A stretch of DNA of 64,000 bases from Herbaspirillum sp. 3R11 (GCF_004563925.1 NZ_SPNJ01000003.1:558001-622000); one strand, 5' to 3'; positions 23,217-32,990 are shown, counted from the stretch's first letter. Notes: generated from the letters alone by a model not told the origin. A program made the numbers and translations.

Positions 23217-24847
23217 GGCGCTGGCTCCTGATATGAAATTCTGGCGGGTGCAGGATCGGCATGTATCCCGCCGATACCGATGGTCTGGATATCGCCGGGC
23301 GCCTCGATCTTGAAGATCGACACCGCGCGGCCCAGCGCCATCGACTGGTCATGCATGCTTTGCGCGGCGGCGGCGGCCTGTTCGACCAGCGCCGAGTTCT
23401 GCTGGGTCATGTCGTCGATCTGTTCGATGGCGTCGTTGACCTGGCGGATGCCGGCGCTCTGCTCATCGCTGGCGGCGGAGATCTCGGTCATGATGTCGGC
23501 CACGTGTTTGACGCTGCGCACGATGTCCTGCATGGTGGTGCCGGCCTGGTCCACCAGCGTGCTGCCGGCGTCGACTTTCTTGACCGAGTTCTGGATCAGT
23601 CCGGCGATTTCCTTGGCGGCCGAGGCGCTGCGCTGCGCCAGTCCGCGCACTTCCGCCGCCACTACGGCGAAGCCGCGGCCCTGTTCGCCGGCCCGAGCCG
23701 CTTCCACTGCGGCGTTCAATGCGAGGATATTGGTCTGGAATGCGATGCCGTCGATGACGCCGATGATCTCGACGATCTGGCGCGAGCTGTCCTTGATTTC
23801 GCGCATGGTGTTGACCACTTGCGTGACCACGTCGCCGCCCTGCGTCGCCACTTGCGAGGCATTCATCACCAGCTGGTTGGCCTGGCGCGCGTTCTCGGCG
23901 TTGTGGTTGACGGCGTCGGTCAGCTCCAGCATCGAGCTGGCGGTTTCTTCCAGCGTGCTGGCCTGCAGTTCGGTGCGCGCCGACAGGTTGGCGTTGCCGT
24001 CGGCTATTTCACGGGCAGCCACCGAGATGGCGTCAGAGCCGTCGCGCACTTGGGTGACGGCGTTGACCAGGCCGTCGCGCATGCCTTGCAGCGCAGTCAG
24101 CAGTTTTCCGGTTTCGTCGTGGGCGCTGTTCTCGACACGCACCGACAAGTCGCCGCCGGCGACGCGCTCGGCGATGTTGATGGCGGCGTTCAACGGACGC
24201 GTGATGCTGCGCATGACCGAATAGCCGACCAGCACCGCCAGCAGCGAGGCGATCGTCGCCATCGCAATCATCAGCACGCTGGCCGCGCCGGAGACACGCT
24301 CCGCTTCCTGGCCGGCCTGCTCCATGCCGCGCCCCTGGAAGGCGATCAGGTTGTCGAGCGCCTTGAAGTACGCCACCTGGTAGGGCGCGATCTCCGGCAG
24401 GATCAGGTCGCGCGCCTGCTCCACCTGGCCGTCCTTGACTGCCGCCAGGAAATTGTTGAGCACCGGCGTGTACTGCGCACGCGCCGCGTTGACGGCGTCG
24501 AGCATGCGCTTGCCTTCGGCGGATGGCGTGTCGCGCGCAAAGCGCTTGAGCGTCTCGTCAATGACGGCGCCGGCGCGGGTAATTGCATCGAGCTCGCCCT
24601 TGATCTCGTCGACGGTGCTCATGAACAGCAGGTTGCGCATGCTGCGCGCGGTTTCGTCGAGCGCACCCTTGACCGTGTTGGCCATGACCGTGCGCGGATA
24701 GAAATCGTTGGCGATGCTGCGGATGTTGCCGTTGATCTGGTTGAGGCGGTAGACGCCGATCACGGTCAGGCCGAGCATCAGCAGGATGACCACGCCGAAC
24801 CCGAGGCCGAGGCGTTGTCCGATTTTCAGGTGAGACAGTTTCTTCAT
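23192..24847 (-). CDS. Methyl-accepting chemotaxis protein (four-helix-bundle sensor)
   Basis: 551 residues. Start ATG 24847 gives an N-terminal membrane helix (LGLGFGVVILLMLGLTVIGV), a helical periplasmic sensor of the 4HB_MCP class (about 35-190), a second helix (VLMIAMATIASLLAVLVGYS), HAMP (SITRPLNAAINIAERVAGGD) and the signalling domain with the conserved hairpin tip ([40 protein letters not shown]). It would bind CheA/CheW and steer flagellar or pilus motility; ligand unknown. No CheR-docking pentapeptide at the end. The final residues past the signalling domain are encoded in the overlap with the MarR-like gene. Confidence 0.93.
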   Translation of the reverse strand: MKKLSHLKIGQRLGLGFGVVILLMLGLTVIGVYRLNQINGNIRSIANDFYPRTVMANTVKGALDETARSMRNLLFMSTVDEIKGELDAITRAGAVIDETLKRFARDTPSAEGKRMLDAVNAARAQYTPVLNNFLAAVKDGQVEQARDLILPEIAPYQVAYFKALDNLIAFQGRGMEQAGQEAERVSGAASVLMIAMATIASLLAVLVGYSVMRSITRPLNAAINIAERVAGGDLSVRVENSAHDETGKLLTALQGMRDGLVNAVTQVRDGSDAISVAAREIADGNANLSARTELQASTLEETASSMLELTDAVNHNAENARQANQLVMNASQVATQGGDVVTQVVNTMREIKDSSRQIVEIIGVIDGIAFQTNILALNAAVEAARAGEQGRGFAVVAAEVRGLAQRSASAAKEIAGLIQNSVKKVDAGSTLVDQAGTTMQDIVRSVKHVADIMTEISAASDEQSAGIRQVNDAIEQIDDMTQQNSALVEQAAAAAQSMHDQSMALGRAVSIFKIEAPGDIQTIGIGGIHADPAPARISYQEPAPCRPQRKT

Positions 24848-25016
24848 TTTCCACCCCTCAATGTTCACGACAAAAATACGCGTTGGTACAGGTCCGCCTG
24901 GCCGACGGCTTTCCTCAAGAAAGAATCGGCCGCTTGCGGCGGGGATATGAAAATTCGCGGCCCCGCCGCAATCGGCAAATCTCAAAGCCGCCGGCAATCA
25001 GGCCCGGAGGACTACG

Positions 25017-25057
25017 CCTGAAGACAAGTGTTTTTCCAGGAACCACTTGCCTTCAGG
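25017..25057 (-). terminator. Stem-loop after the porin gene
   Basis: Arms 25017-25030 and 25044-25057 pair in 13 of 14 positions with a G-T wobble at the other, around a 13-nt loop. It lies 22 bp beyond the porin stop codon. No T-run follows on the minus strand. Confidence 0.5.
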
Positions 25058-25078
25058 ACGCAGCCGCCGGAAGAACGC

Positions 25079-26155
25079 TCAGAACGTGTGGCGGATGCCC
25101 ATGTTCCAGGCGCTGTTGCCGCTACCTGCCTCGATCGAGCTGCCGACTGTGTACGGCGCGCCGTTCTTGTTCTTGATGTGGGCATACATCGCGTACAAGT
25201 CGGTGCGCTTGGACAAGGCATAGCGATAGCCGAGTGCGAACTGATCCGCATCCTGGTTCAGCGCGGTCTTGTCATTCTTGCGAATGTAGGACGCCAGGAA
25301 CGTATGCTGCACACCGAACGGCACCGTCACGCCGACCAGGATGTCGGCGCTGTCGGTGGACGCCACGATCGGCGTGGTGCCGTACGGGTTGACGGTGTTG
25401 CGCAGCGGCGAGCTGTTGAGACCCTTGTTGATGCCGTACGCGGCGTGCAGCTTGACGGGACCGAAGTTGTAGGTCGCGCCGAGCAGCGTGCTGCGGCCGG
25501 AGCCGGTCTGGGTAGTCACCGTGTCGTTGTTGCGGCCGTGGAAACCCAGGCGCACGTTCAACGGACCGTTGGCATAGCCGACGGCTGCGCCAATCTGGCT
25601 GGCGGCCTTGGTGCTGCCGGCGGTTTCGCCGAAGCCGTAAGCCAGTTCACCGGTCACGCCGCCGAAGTTGGGCGAAGCGTACTTGATGGTGTTGTCCATG
25701 CGGCTGGCGCCGTTGCCGGTGTTCGGCATCAGGTTGGCTGCGTCGCCGGCGTAACCGGTGCCGAACGGATCAACAGCAGACAGCACCAGGTATTGCGGCG
25801 TGTACTGGCGACCGGCAGTGACGGTACCGAAACCGCCGCCCAGGCCGACATAGCTTTGACGGCCGAACAGCAAGCCGCCCTGGCCCAATGCGCCGGTGTC
25901 GTTCTGGAAGCCGGTTTCGAGCAGGAACAGCGCCGACATGCCGCCGCCCAGATCTTCCGTGCCTTTGAAACCGATGCGCGAACCGCCGCTGATGCCGCTG
26001 GTCAGTTTGGTGACGTGACCTGCTGCGCCGCCGCTTTCGACCACGATGCCGGTGTCGATCAGACCGTAGATCGTGACCGACGACTGCGCCTGGACAGGCG
26101 CGGCCTGGATGCCGACTGCGGCAAACGCCGCTGCAGCCAAGACTTTATGTTTCAT
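25079..26155 (-). CDS. Outer-membrane general porin (Burkholderiales type)
   Basis: 358 residues. Signal peptide to residue 23 (MKHKVLAAAAFAAVGIQAAP, cleavage after VQA), then the family opening QSSVTIYGLIDTGIVVESGG, the strand SRIGFKGTEDLGGGMSALFL, the loop and strand FGRQSYVGLGGGFGTVTAGR, and the C-terminal strand ending in an aromatic residue (NMGIRHTF), which is the outer-membrane insertion signal. A trimeric 16-stranded diffusion channel is expected. ATG 26155 follows the leader of about 230 bp that contains two hairpins. A hairpin closes the gene. Confidence 0.94.
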   Translation of the reverse strand: MKHKVLAAAAFAAVGIQAAPVQAQSSVTIYGLIDTGIVVESGGAAGHVTKLTSGISGGSRIGFKGTEDLGGGMSALFLLETGFQNDTGALGQGGLLFGRQSYVGLGGGFGTVTAGRQYTPQYLVLSAVDPFGTGYAGDAANLMPNTGNGASRMDNTIKYASPNFGGVTGELAYGFGETAGSTKAASQIGAAVGYANGPLNVRLGFHGRNNDTVTTQTGSGRSTLLGATYNFGPVKLHAAYGINKGLNSSPLRNTVNPYGTTPIVASTDSADILVGVTVPFGVQHTFLASYIRKNDKTALNQDADQFALGYRYALSKRTDLYAMYAHIKNKNGAPYTVGSSIEAGSGNSAWNMGIRHTF

Positions 26156-26258
26156 TGAAACTCCCCGATAGATGAAATTGCATCAAACCCAATAAACCGC
26201 GTACCGGCCAAATGTTGTGCGCGCCCTCCTGCTGGCCGGCATGCGCCTGCTCTCTGCG

Positions 26259-26288
26259 GCGCCGGGACAATGGCCGTTGTCCCGGCGC
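26259..26288. terminator. 12-bp perfect stem-loop between the NTF2-like gene and the porin
   Basis: GCGCCGGGACAA (26259-26270) and TTGTCCCGGCGC (26277-26288), six-nt loop. A second inverted repeat, GACGCGCAG/CTGCGCGTC, lies at 26307-26315 and 26334-26342. Neither is followed by a T-run, so these may be processing or stabilising hairpins at the end of the transporter transcript or in the porin leader. Confidence 0.5.
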
Positions 26289-26387
26289 GTTCAAAGAGAA
26301 CTCCTGGACGCGCAGCCTTGTTCCCCTTTTCAGCTGCGCGTCGCCATTCTTTTTCCTGCTTTTTCTGTTTCTTGCTTTTGCTTCTTG

Positions 26388-26975
26388 CTATGCCGTCAGC
26401 CGCTCGCGCGGCAGCTCGAACTTGTTGCTCCTGAATTCCTTGAGGAAGGCGAATGCCGGACTGCTGTCGCCGATGAAGCCGAACGACGAATCCAGCACGC
26501 GCGGCGGCAGCCACGGATACGGCAGGAACGAATGCAAGGTCGTCAGCAGGTCGCCGGCGACGTCGGCCATCAGCATCATGTGGTCGATGCGGATGTGCAT
26601 TTCGCTGGCGCGCCACAGCTCTTCCGGATGCTGGTTCAGTTGCCAGTTGTAGTAACCGCGTCCGATGCGCAACGACGCGGTTTCTTCCTCGCGCATCAGC
26701 ACCAGCCACGGCAGTTGTTCGATGCGGCCGTTATTGACGTCCAGCTCGTCGCACACGTAATAGGTGCGGCAATGCGTGAAGCGCTTGGCGAAGTCGGTCA
26801 CCAGCGTCTGCGCGATGCCGTCGGCGCCGACCACCAGCGGCGGAAACGCCACCGCGTTGGCCGAGGTCGAAATGCTCAGCACCGCGTTCGGTTCGTAGAT
26901 GTCATGGATCAATGAAGGACAGCATTTGTCTTTTGCATAGACGTACGCTTCCAACAGGGATTTATGCGTCAACAT
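26388..26975 (-). CDS. NTF2-like / SnoaL-fold protein
   Basis: 195 residues. Helical start (THKSLLEAYVYAKDKCCPSL), then a curved-sheet pattern with MREEETASLRIGRGYYNWQL and EMHIRIDHMMLMADVAGDLL. The layout fits the SnoaL-like NTF2 fold used by small hydrolases, isomerases and binding proteins, but no catalytic residues can be assigned. ATG 26975 follows GAGGAATTTT; upstream in-frame ATG codons lack a ribosome site. It is the last gene of the minus-strand transporter cluster, 97 bp after the DUF1445 gene, so it may act on the transported compound. Confidence 0.75.
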   Translation of the reverse strand: MLTHKSLLEAYVYAKDKCCPSLIHDIYEPNAVLSISTSANAVAFPPLVVGADGIAQTLVTDFAKRFTHCRTYYVCDELDVNNGRIEQLPWLVLMREEETASLRIGRGYYNWQLNQHPEELWRASEMHIRIDHMMLMADVAGDLLTTLHSFLPYPWLPPRVLDSSFGFIGDSSPAFAFLKEFRSNKFELPRERLTA

Positions 26976-27072
26976 AAAATTCCTCGTTTCATGACGGGCG
27001 GGCCCGTCGCTATGGGATCTGCGCGCACCGCATTGCTCTGTGGTGCAGGCGCTTCGGATGGTGCTTACATGG

Positions 27073-27864
27073 CTATTCGTTGAGACGGTCGGTGACGAAC
27101 ATCTTGCCGGGTGCATGGGTGATGCAGAACGGCAGCTTGCTGAGTTCGGCAACGTATTGCGGCGTCACGCCGCAAGCCCAGAACACCGGCAATTCATCGT
27201 CCATGATCTCGACGGCATCGCCGAAATCCGGCCGCATCAGATCGACGATGCCGATCGCCTGCGGATTGCCGATGTGCACCGGCGCACCATGCACCTGCGG
27301 CAGGCGCGCCGTGATCTCCACCGCACGGGCGATGTCGCGGCTCTTGACCGGACGCATGCTGACCACCGCGTTGCCGGTGAAACGTCCGGCCGGCGTGCAC
27401 GGCATATTGGTCTTGTACATGGCGACGTTGCGTTGCTGTTCGATATGGCGCAGCGGGATGCCGCCCTCGATCAGCGCGCTTTCGAACGAGAAGCTGCAAC
27501 CGATCAGGAAACTCACCAGGTCGTCGCGCCAATACGTGGAGATATCGGCGACCTCCTGCTGCAGTACGCCATTTTCAAAAATCCGGTAACCCGGCGCGTC
27601 GGTGCGCAGGTCGGCGCCGGGTGCGCTGCGCGGCTCGAAACGGCCCGGCTCCAGCACTTCCACCAGCGGGCAAGGCTTGGGATTGCGCTGGCAAAACAGC
27701 AGGAAATCGAAAGCGTATTCGCGCGGCACGATCATCAGGTTGGCCTGCACGTGGCCGTCGGCATAACCGGCGGTCGGGCCGTCGAACGTGCCGGACCGGC
27801 ACAGTGCGCGCAGGTCGGCGGCGGACAGCGCCGCGTCTTGGGTCATCTTCATGTGGGTCGTCAT
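27073..27864 (-). CDS. DUF1445 / YcsI family protein (D-glutamate cyclase-like putative hydro-lyase)
   Basis: 263 residues, family length. Family blocks: [78 protein letters not shown], and [12 protein letters not shown] at the end. YcsI-type proteins are annotated as hydro-lyases, and a related family makes 5-oxo-D-proline from D-glutamate. ATG 27864 lies 4 bp after the stop of the ABC ATPase gene with GGAGG inside that gene's end; a GTG one codon earlier is an alternative. Next to a Liv-type transporter and opposite a 5-oxoprolinase-like fusion gene, a role in 5-oxoproline or hydantoin metabolism is likely (inference). Confidence 0.88.
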   Translation of the reverse strand: MTTHMKMTQDAALSAADLRALCRSGTFDGPTAGYADGHVQANLMIVPREYAFDFLLFCQRNPKPCPLVEVLEPGRFEPRSAPGADLRTDAPGYRIFENGVLQQEVADISTYWRDDLVSFLIGCSFSFESALIEGGIPLRHIEQQRNVAMYKTNMPCTPAGRFTGNAVVSMRPVKSRDIARAVEITARLPQVHGAPVHIGNPQAIGIVDLMRPDFGDAVEIMDDELPVFWACGVTPQYVAELSKLPFCITHAPGKMFVTDRLNE

Positions 27865-27868
27865 CACC

Positions 27869-28579
27869 TTACAAGCCTCCCAGGTAAGCCTTCTTGATGT
27901 CGTCGTTGTTCAGCAGTTCGCTGCCGGTGCCTTCCATCACGATGCGGCCGGTCTGGATCACGTAGCCGTAATCCGCAATCGCCAGCGCCTTGTGCAGGTT
28001 TTGCTCCACCAGCAGGATAGACACGCCCTTGGCGTTGACCTGCTGGATGGTGTCGAGCACCTTGGTCACGAACTTGGGTGCGATGCCCCACGACGGCTCG
28101 TCCAGCAACAACAGGCGCGGCTTGGCCATCAGACCGCGCGCAATCGCCAGCATCTGCTGCTCGCCGCCGCTCATGGTGCCGGCCAGTTGATGGCGGCGTT
28201 CCTTGATGATGGGGAAAGTCGCGTACATCTCTTCGATCGATTCGGCTATCTCGTGCTTGTCGCTGCGCGTGTAGGCGCCGAGTTCAAGGTTGCGCTGCAC
28301 GCTCAGGCGGCCGAACAGGCGGCGGCCTTCCGGCACCAGCGACAGGCCGAGGCCGACGCGGTCGAACGGCGCCACCTTGCCGATGTCGGTGTTATCAAAC
28401 ACGATGCTGCCGGCGTCGACCTTGTTGAGGCCGGCAATCGCGCGCAGCGTGGTCGACTTGCCGTTGCCGTTGCCGCCCACCAGCGCCACCAGGCTGCCCG
28501 GCTTGACGTCGATATCGACTTTGGACAAGGCCAGCACGCCGTCATAGCTGGCTCGCAGATTTCTCACCTGTAGCATCAT
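27869..28579 (-). CDS. Liv-type ABC transporter ATP-binding protein (LivF-like)
   Basis: 236 residues. Walker [10 protein letters not shown] (an unusual Asn where most LivF proteins have Ala), signature [16 protein letters not shown], Walker [15 protein letters not shown]-loop in [11 protein letters not shown]. Start overlaps the LivG-like stop by ATGA. It powers the importer with the LivG-like partner. The gene is fourth in the order binding protein, LivH, LivM, LivG, LivF on the minus strand (fifth counted from the promoter), followed closely by the DUF1445 gene. Confidence 0.93.
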   Translation of the reverse strand: MMLQVRNLRASYDGVLALSKVDIDVKPGSLVALVGGNGNGKSTTLRAIAGLNKVDAGSIVFDNTDIGKVAPFDRVGLGLSLVPEGRRLFGRLSVQRNLELGAYTRSDKHEIAESIEEMYATFPIIKERRHQLAGTMSGGEQQMLAIARGLMAKPRLLLLDEPSWGIAPKFVTKVLDTIQQVNAKGVSILLVEQNLHKALAIADYGYVIQTGRIVMEGTGSELLNNDDIKKAYLGGL

Positions 28580-29289
28580 TCATCTCCCAAATAGGCGGCG
28601 ATCACATGCGGATCGTTGGATACGTCGTGCGGCGAACCGTCGGCAATCTTCTTGCCGTAGTCGAGCACCACGATCTGGTTGGCGATCGGCATGATGCCTT
28701 CCAGCACGTGCTCGACGATCAGACAGGAAATGCCCTGGTCGCGGATCTTCAGCACCACGTCGACGGTCTCGCGCACTTCGGTCGGGTTGAGGCCGGCCAT
28801 GACTTCGTCCATCAGCAGCAGCTTGGGCTTGACCGCCAACGCGCGCGCCACCGCCAGGCGGCGCTGTTCGCTGATGGTCATGCTGCCGGCCGGCTTGTCG
28901 GCAAAGCGGCCAAGGTTGACGAAGTCCAGCAGCTCCTGCGCGGTGCGCCGCGCCGCGCCAACGCCGCGCTCGTTGAGGAAGGCACCGACCATGACGTTTT
29001 CCAGCGCAGTCATGCTGGTGAAGGTGCGCGCCACCTGGAAGGTGCGGCCGATGCCGATGCGGGCACACTGCTCCGGCGACATGCCGGAAATTTTGAGATC
29101 CTCCAGCCAGATGTCGCCCGTGGTCGGCGGCGAGTAGCCGGCGATGCAGTTGAACATGGTGGTCTTGCCGGCGCCGTTGGGGCCGATCAGGCCGACGATC
29201 TCGCCGGCCTGGACCGTGAAGGAAATATCTTGGTTGGCGGTCAGGCCGCCGAATTTCTTGTAGACGTTTTCTACGCGTAGCAAACTCAT
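28576..29289 (-). CDS. Liv-type ABC transporter ATP-binding protein (LivG-like) with divergent signature motif
   Basis: 237 residues. Walker [11 protein letters not shown]-loop in [12 protein letters not shown], Walker [14 protein letters not shown] with DEV instead of the usual DEP, H-loop LIVEHVLEG. The signature position reads [15 protein letters not shown], where LSGGQ or, in LivG, LSYGQQRRLEIARAL is expected; Ser is kept but both glycines are changed. It overlaps LivM and LivF genes by 4 bp each, so translation is coupled. Confidence 0.93.
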   Translation of the reverse strand: MSLLRVENVYKKFGGLTANQDISFTVQAGEIVGLIGPNGAGKTTMFNCIAGYSPPTTGDIWLEDLKISGMSPEQCARIGIGRTFQVARTFTSMTALENVMVGAFLNERGVGAARRTAQELLDFVNLGRFADKPAGSMTISEQRRLAVARALAVKPKLLLMDEVMAGLNPTEVRETVDVVLKIRDQGISCLIVEHVLEGIMPIANQIVVLDYGKKIADGSPHDVSNDPHVIAAYLGDE

Positions 29290-30335
29290 TTCGTGTCCTC
29301 CTTGGCGGCATTTTCAGCCTGCGCCTTGATGGCCTTGCGGCGGGCGAACACGCTCTTGATGTAACCGAGGATGCCGTTCGGGTAGTACACCGCGATGACG
29401 ATGATCAGTGCGGCGTAGATGATCAGGTCGGTGCCGCGGCCGGAACCGCCGAAGAAGGTGCGCGTGCCTTCTTCGATGGCGGTCAGCAGACCGGCGCCGA
29501 CCAGCGGGCCGAACAGCGTGCCGATGCCGCCGAGAATCGCCACCAGCGCCATCTTGATCGACATGCCGGTGCCCAGCACCGAGGCCGGATCGATGTACAG
29601 TTCTTTCTGCGCGTACAGGCTACCGCCCATGGCGGTGAAGAAGCTGCTCACAGCGAATGCGATCTGCTTGTATTTGCTGAGACTGACGCCAAGGCTGCGG
29701 GCGGCGTCCGGCTCATCCTTGATGGCGCGGAAGTAGTAGCCGAGGAAGCTGCGTTCGATGATGAAGTTGGCCAGCAGCGTGACCAGCAGCAGGCCGAGCG
29801 CGATGTAGTAGTACGGCTCCTTTCCGGCGAAGATCATGCTGGCCCAGCCACCCTCGCCCATCGGGATCGTCAGGCCGACTGCTGCTCCTGCGAAGTCCCA
29901 GTTGGTGAAGACGATCTGGATGATTTCGGCGACCGCAATCGTTGCCATTGCGAAGTAATGGCCCTTGAGGCGGAAGCAGGACCAGCCAATCACCAGGCTG
30001 ACCAGCGCCGCGATGACGCCGCCGACCACCATGGCGAACCACGGATTGACGCCGTAGACCGAGAACAGGATCGCCGAAGTGTAGGCGCCGATACCGTAGA
30101 AGGCGACGTGGCCCAGCGAGACCTGGCCGGCGTAGCCGCCGACGATGTTCCAGGACACGCCGATCTGCGCCGCCATCAGGATCAGGATCGCCAGGTTCTG
30201 GTGCGACGGGCTGGTGATGTACAGCGGCAAGGCCAGCGCCAGCAGCAGCAGCGCGACCAGCAGTCCGTGCGTTTTATTGAAGCCCGGAGCGGACGCGGTG
30301 GGCGTCAGCGGCAGGCTGGAAGTAGTTTTGAGCAT
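29286..30335 (-). CDS. Liv-type ABC transporter permease (LivM-like)
   Basis: 349 residues with about ten membrane segments, beginning LLVALLLLALALPLYITSPS. Family blocks: NIVGGYAGQVSLGHVAFYGI, GWSCFRLKGHYFAMATIAVA, AIKDEPDAARSLGVSLSKYK (the EAA-like cytoplasmic loop contacting the ATPase) and LGGIGTLFGPLVGAGLLTAI. Ends in a basic cytoplasmic tail. Overlaps the LivG-like gene by 4 bp. Confidence 0.94.
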   Translation of the reverse strand: MLKTTSSLPLTPTASAPGFNKTHGLLVALLLLALALPLYITSPSHQNLAILILMAAQIGVSWNIVGGYAGQVSLGHVAFYGIGAYTSAILFSVYGVNPWFAMVVGGVIAALVSLVIGWSCFRLKGHYFAMATIAVAEIIQIVFTNWDFAGAAVGLTIPMGEGGWASMIFAGKEPYYYIALGLLLVTLLANFIIERSFLGYYFRAIKDEPDAARSLGVSLSKYKQIAFAVSSFFTAMGGSLYAQKELYIDPASVLGTGMSIKMALVAILGGIGTLFGPLVGAGLLTAIEEGTRTFFGGSGRGTDLIIYAALIIVIAVYYPNGILGYIKSVFARRKAIKAQAENAAKEDTK

Positions 30336-30368
30336 GAGGTTTCTCTCCGAGTAATTGTGTGGTCAGGC

Positions 30369-31235
30369 TCAGGCCTTGCCCATCAAACCTTGCGGACGGA
30401 ACATCAGCACTGTCAGGAACAGCACCAGCACGATCGCCATCTTGTATTGCGGTCCCAGGAACAAACCGCCCATCACTTCGATCACGCCGACCAGTACACC
30501 TGCAATCAGTGCGCCGACCACGCTGCCGAAGCCGCCCAGGTTGACCACCACGAAGGCGATGAGGATGAAGTTGGCGCCGACTTCCGGGAAGATCGGGAAG
30601 AAGGTCGACAGCAAGGCGCCCGCCACACCGGCACAGGCGGCGCCGACGCCCCAGGCCAGCGCGAACATCTTTTGCGAATCGATGCCCATCAGTTGTGCCG
30701 CCTCTTTGTCGGCGGCGGTCGCTTCCAGTGCGGCGCCGAGTTTGGTGCGGGTCAGAAACAGGTAGATCACACCGGTGACCACGATCGCGCCGAGGCCGGC
30801 GGTCAGTTGCGGCGAGCCGATCTGGATGCCGCCGAGCGAGACGTGGCCGGCGACCATGGAGTTTTCGATGGTGCGGAAGTCGGCCTTCCAGAAGAACTGC
30901 GCGATGCCGCGGAACAAGATCATCAGGCCGAAGGTCGTGAAGATCTGCGACACCATCGGCGCATTGGTGATCTTGCGGATCACCAGCTTGTACAGCAGCG
31001 CGCCCAGTCCGAACAGGAACAGCGCGGTGAGCGGTAAGGTAAAGATCGGATCGAGCGCATACAGCGCGAACAGCCAGAAGCTCGAATACATGCCGAACAT
31101 CAGGAATTCGCCGTGGGCGAAGTTGACGATGTCCATCACGCCGAAGATCAGCGTCAAACCGATTGCCACGAGCGCATAAATAAGTCCGATCAACAGGCCG
31201 GACGCCAGGGTCTGCACCAAAATATCCCAAGTCAT
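30369..31235 (-). CDS. Liv-type ABC transporter permease (LivH-like)
   Basis: 288 residues, about eight membrane helices. Blocks: LLIGLIYALVAIGLTLIFGV, MDIVNFAHGEFLMFGMYSSF, ALEATAADKEAAQLMGIDSQ (ATPase-contact loop) and GGFGSVVGALIAGVLVGVIE. Pairs with the LivM-like permease. It follows the binding-protein gene after a terminator-like attenuator at 31296-31339. Confidence 0.94.
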   Translation of the reverse strand: MTWDILVQTLASGLLIGLIYALVAIGLTLIFGVMDIVNFAHGEFLMFGMYSSFWLFALYALDPIFTLPLTALFLFGLGALLYKLVIRKITNAPMVSQIFTTFGLMILFRGIAQFFWKADFRTIENSMVAGHVSLGGIQIGSPQLTAGLGAIVVTGVIYLFLTRTKLGAALEATAADKEAAQLMGIDSQKMFALAWGVGAACAGVAGALLSTFFPIFPEVGANFILIAFVVVNLGGFGSVVGALIAGVLVGVIEVMGGLFLGPQYKMAIVLVLFLTVLMFRPQGLMGKA

Positions 31236-31295
31236 GAATTTCCCCTTTACGAACTATTTACGCGCCGTAAATACCCGCGATAAAAATTGAATCTG

Positions 31296-31339
31296 AAAAG
31301 GAAGGCCGCGCATTGTTGTTCTTGTCGCTGCGGCCTTCC
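31296..31339 (-). terminator. Attenuator hairpin between binding-protein and permease genes
   Basis: GGAAGGCCGC (31300-31309) and GCGGCCTTCC (31330-31339) form a perfect 10-bp stem with a 20-nt loop. On the minus-strand transcript the stem is followed by TTTT. Partial termination here would give more binding protein than membrane components. Confidence 0.65.
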
Positions 31340-31374
31340 GTCTGCCACCGGAAAGACTGATTGCTTGCTGCTTT

Positions 31375-32652
31375 TTACTTGCGCTGATCCCACTTCGGCA
31401 TCGGCCACACGATGTCGCGCGTTGCCATGTCGAACGGCCACACGGTGTAGTACTTGCCGTTGATGATTTGCAGCAGGATGCCGGAGCTCAGCGTGTTCTG
31501 GCCGTGCTCGTCGAACTTGACGCCCTTCCACGGCATGATCAGCTTGTTGCCGGGGATGTTGGTTTCCGACAGCGCCTTGCGGATCGCTTCAGGATCGGTA
31601 GAGCCGGCGCGGTTGATCGCATCGGCCAGCGTCATCAGACCGGTGAAGGTACGCGACGAGTTGCCGGTGAAGTTGATCTTGAAGCGGGCGTTGAACAGAT
31701 CGTTGACTTGCTTGATCAGCGGATTCTTGCCGGCCAGGTCAAGCGACCAGACATCGCGGGTGATGATGAAGTCGGCGTCCTTGCCCAGCGTCTTGACGAA
31801 CTCGGTGTCGATGAAACCGGCGTCGTTGGCCAGGATCATGTCCGGCGTGAAGCCCAGTTCCTTGTACGTCTTCATCGACAGGATGGCGTCGCCCAGGTAG
31901 GAGGACTGCATCACCACTTGCGGTGCGGCGGCTTTGAGCAGCTGCACTTCGGAGGTCAGCTGGGTGCTCTTGGCCGGATAGACGATGGTCTTCACCAGAT
32001 CGTAGCCGCGGTCCTTGGACAGCTTGGTTTCCAGCTTGGTGGTCTCGTTGCCCCACAGCGTGTTTTCGTTGAAGGCGCCGAGCTTGCTGATCTTGATGCC
32101 CTTCTTGGCTTCCAGCTCCTTGAAGAATTCATAGAAGTTGGTGACGAACAGGTCGTCGTGCGCCGTGGTGCGGAAGAACCACTTGAAGCCGCGCTGCGTC
32201 AGCGAAGCCGACGACGATTCCGGATTCAGGTAAGGCACCTTGTAGCGTTCCGCGACCTGGCTGGTGGTGGCGGTGACGTTGCTGAAGTAGGCGCCGACCA
32301 CGGCGACGACCTTCTCCTGCGTGATCAGGCGTTCGGCTTCGGTGGCGCCGACCTGCGGGTTGCCTTGCGAATCGGCGAACACCAGCTTGATCTTGGCGCC
32401 CTTCAGGTTGGGCAGACCGCCGCCGGCCGAGAACGGCAGGTTGGGCACGCCCTTGGCGCCGTTGTTGATGATGTCGGCGGCCAGTTCCAGCGCGTCCTTC
32501 ATTTCAGCGCCGGTGGAAGCGGCGGCGCCGCTCAGGGGATAGATGACGCCGATCTTGATTTCCTGCTGTTGCGCTTGCGCCGAGAAGGCGGCAACGCTGA
32601 AAGACACGGCCAGGCCGGCTTTGAAAACACGTTTGAAGACGAGACCTAACAT
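31375..32652 (-). CDS. Liv-type ABC transporter substrate-binding protein
   Basis: 425 residues. Signal peptide to about residue 27 (MLGLVFKRVFKAGLAVSFSV, cleavage after AQA). Type I periplasmic fold: EIKIGVIYPLSGAAASTGAE, GATEAERLITQEKVVAVVGA, VPYLNPESSSASLTQRGFKW, and the hinge-distal ILANDAGFIDTEF. ATG 32652 follows AAGGAG. It is the first gene of a five-component importer followed by DUF1445 and NTF2-like genes. Ligand unknown; the paired metabolic genes suggest a cyclic amide such as 5-oxoproline or a hydantoin. Confidence 0.93.
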   Translation of the reverse strand: MLGLVFKRVFKAGLAVSFSVAAFSAQAQQQEIKIGVIYPLSGAAASTGAEMKDALELAADIINNGAKGVPNLPFSAGGGLPNLKGAKIKLVFADSQGNPQVGATEAERLITQEKVVAVVGAYFSNVTATTSQVAERYKVPYLNPESSSASLTQRGFKWFFRTTAHDDLFVTNFYEFFKELEAKKGIKISKLGAFNENTLWGNETTKLETKLSKDRGYDLVKTIVYPAKSTQLTSEVQLLKAAAPQVVMQSSYLGDAILSMKTYKELGFTPDMILANDAGFIDTEFVKTLGKDADFIITRDVWSLDLAGKNPLIKQVNDLFNARFKINFTGNSSRTFTGLMTLADAINRAGSTDPEAIRKALSETNIPGNKLIMPWKGVKFDEHGQNTLSSGILLQIINGKYYTVWPFDMATRDIVWPMPKWDQRK

Positions 32653-32990
32653 GATGAGACGCTCCTTGTTGTATTGACTGACATCCAAAAATTCCTCCCA
32701 CCGCAGACCGCTGCATGACATCTGCCGCACCCTGCCCGGGAGCTACCCAAAATCACCACAAAAACTTCCACCCCACCGCCATCGCAAAAGCGAAGGCTGT
32801 GTTGATCCACTCCAGGCCGGTTGCCCGACTGGACTTATGTGCTGGTGTTGCGCTGACTTCTATCGACTGCTTGATTCAGGTGACTCAGGATTCATGGCCT
32901 TGCCCCGCACTTGCGCTATTGCTCGCCGGCATTTCGCCGACGTCGGGGGCACGCTTGAAAATGGCGGCGGTGGTTGCGTTGGTTTGCACT

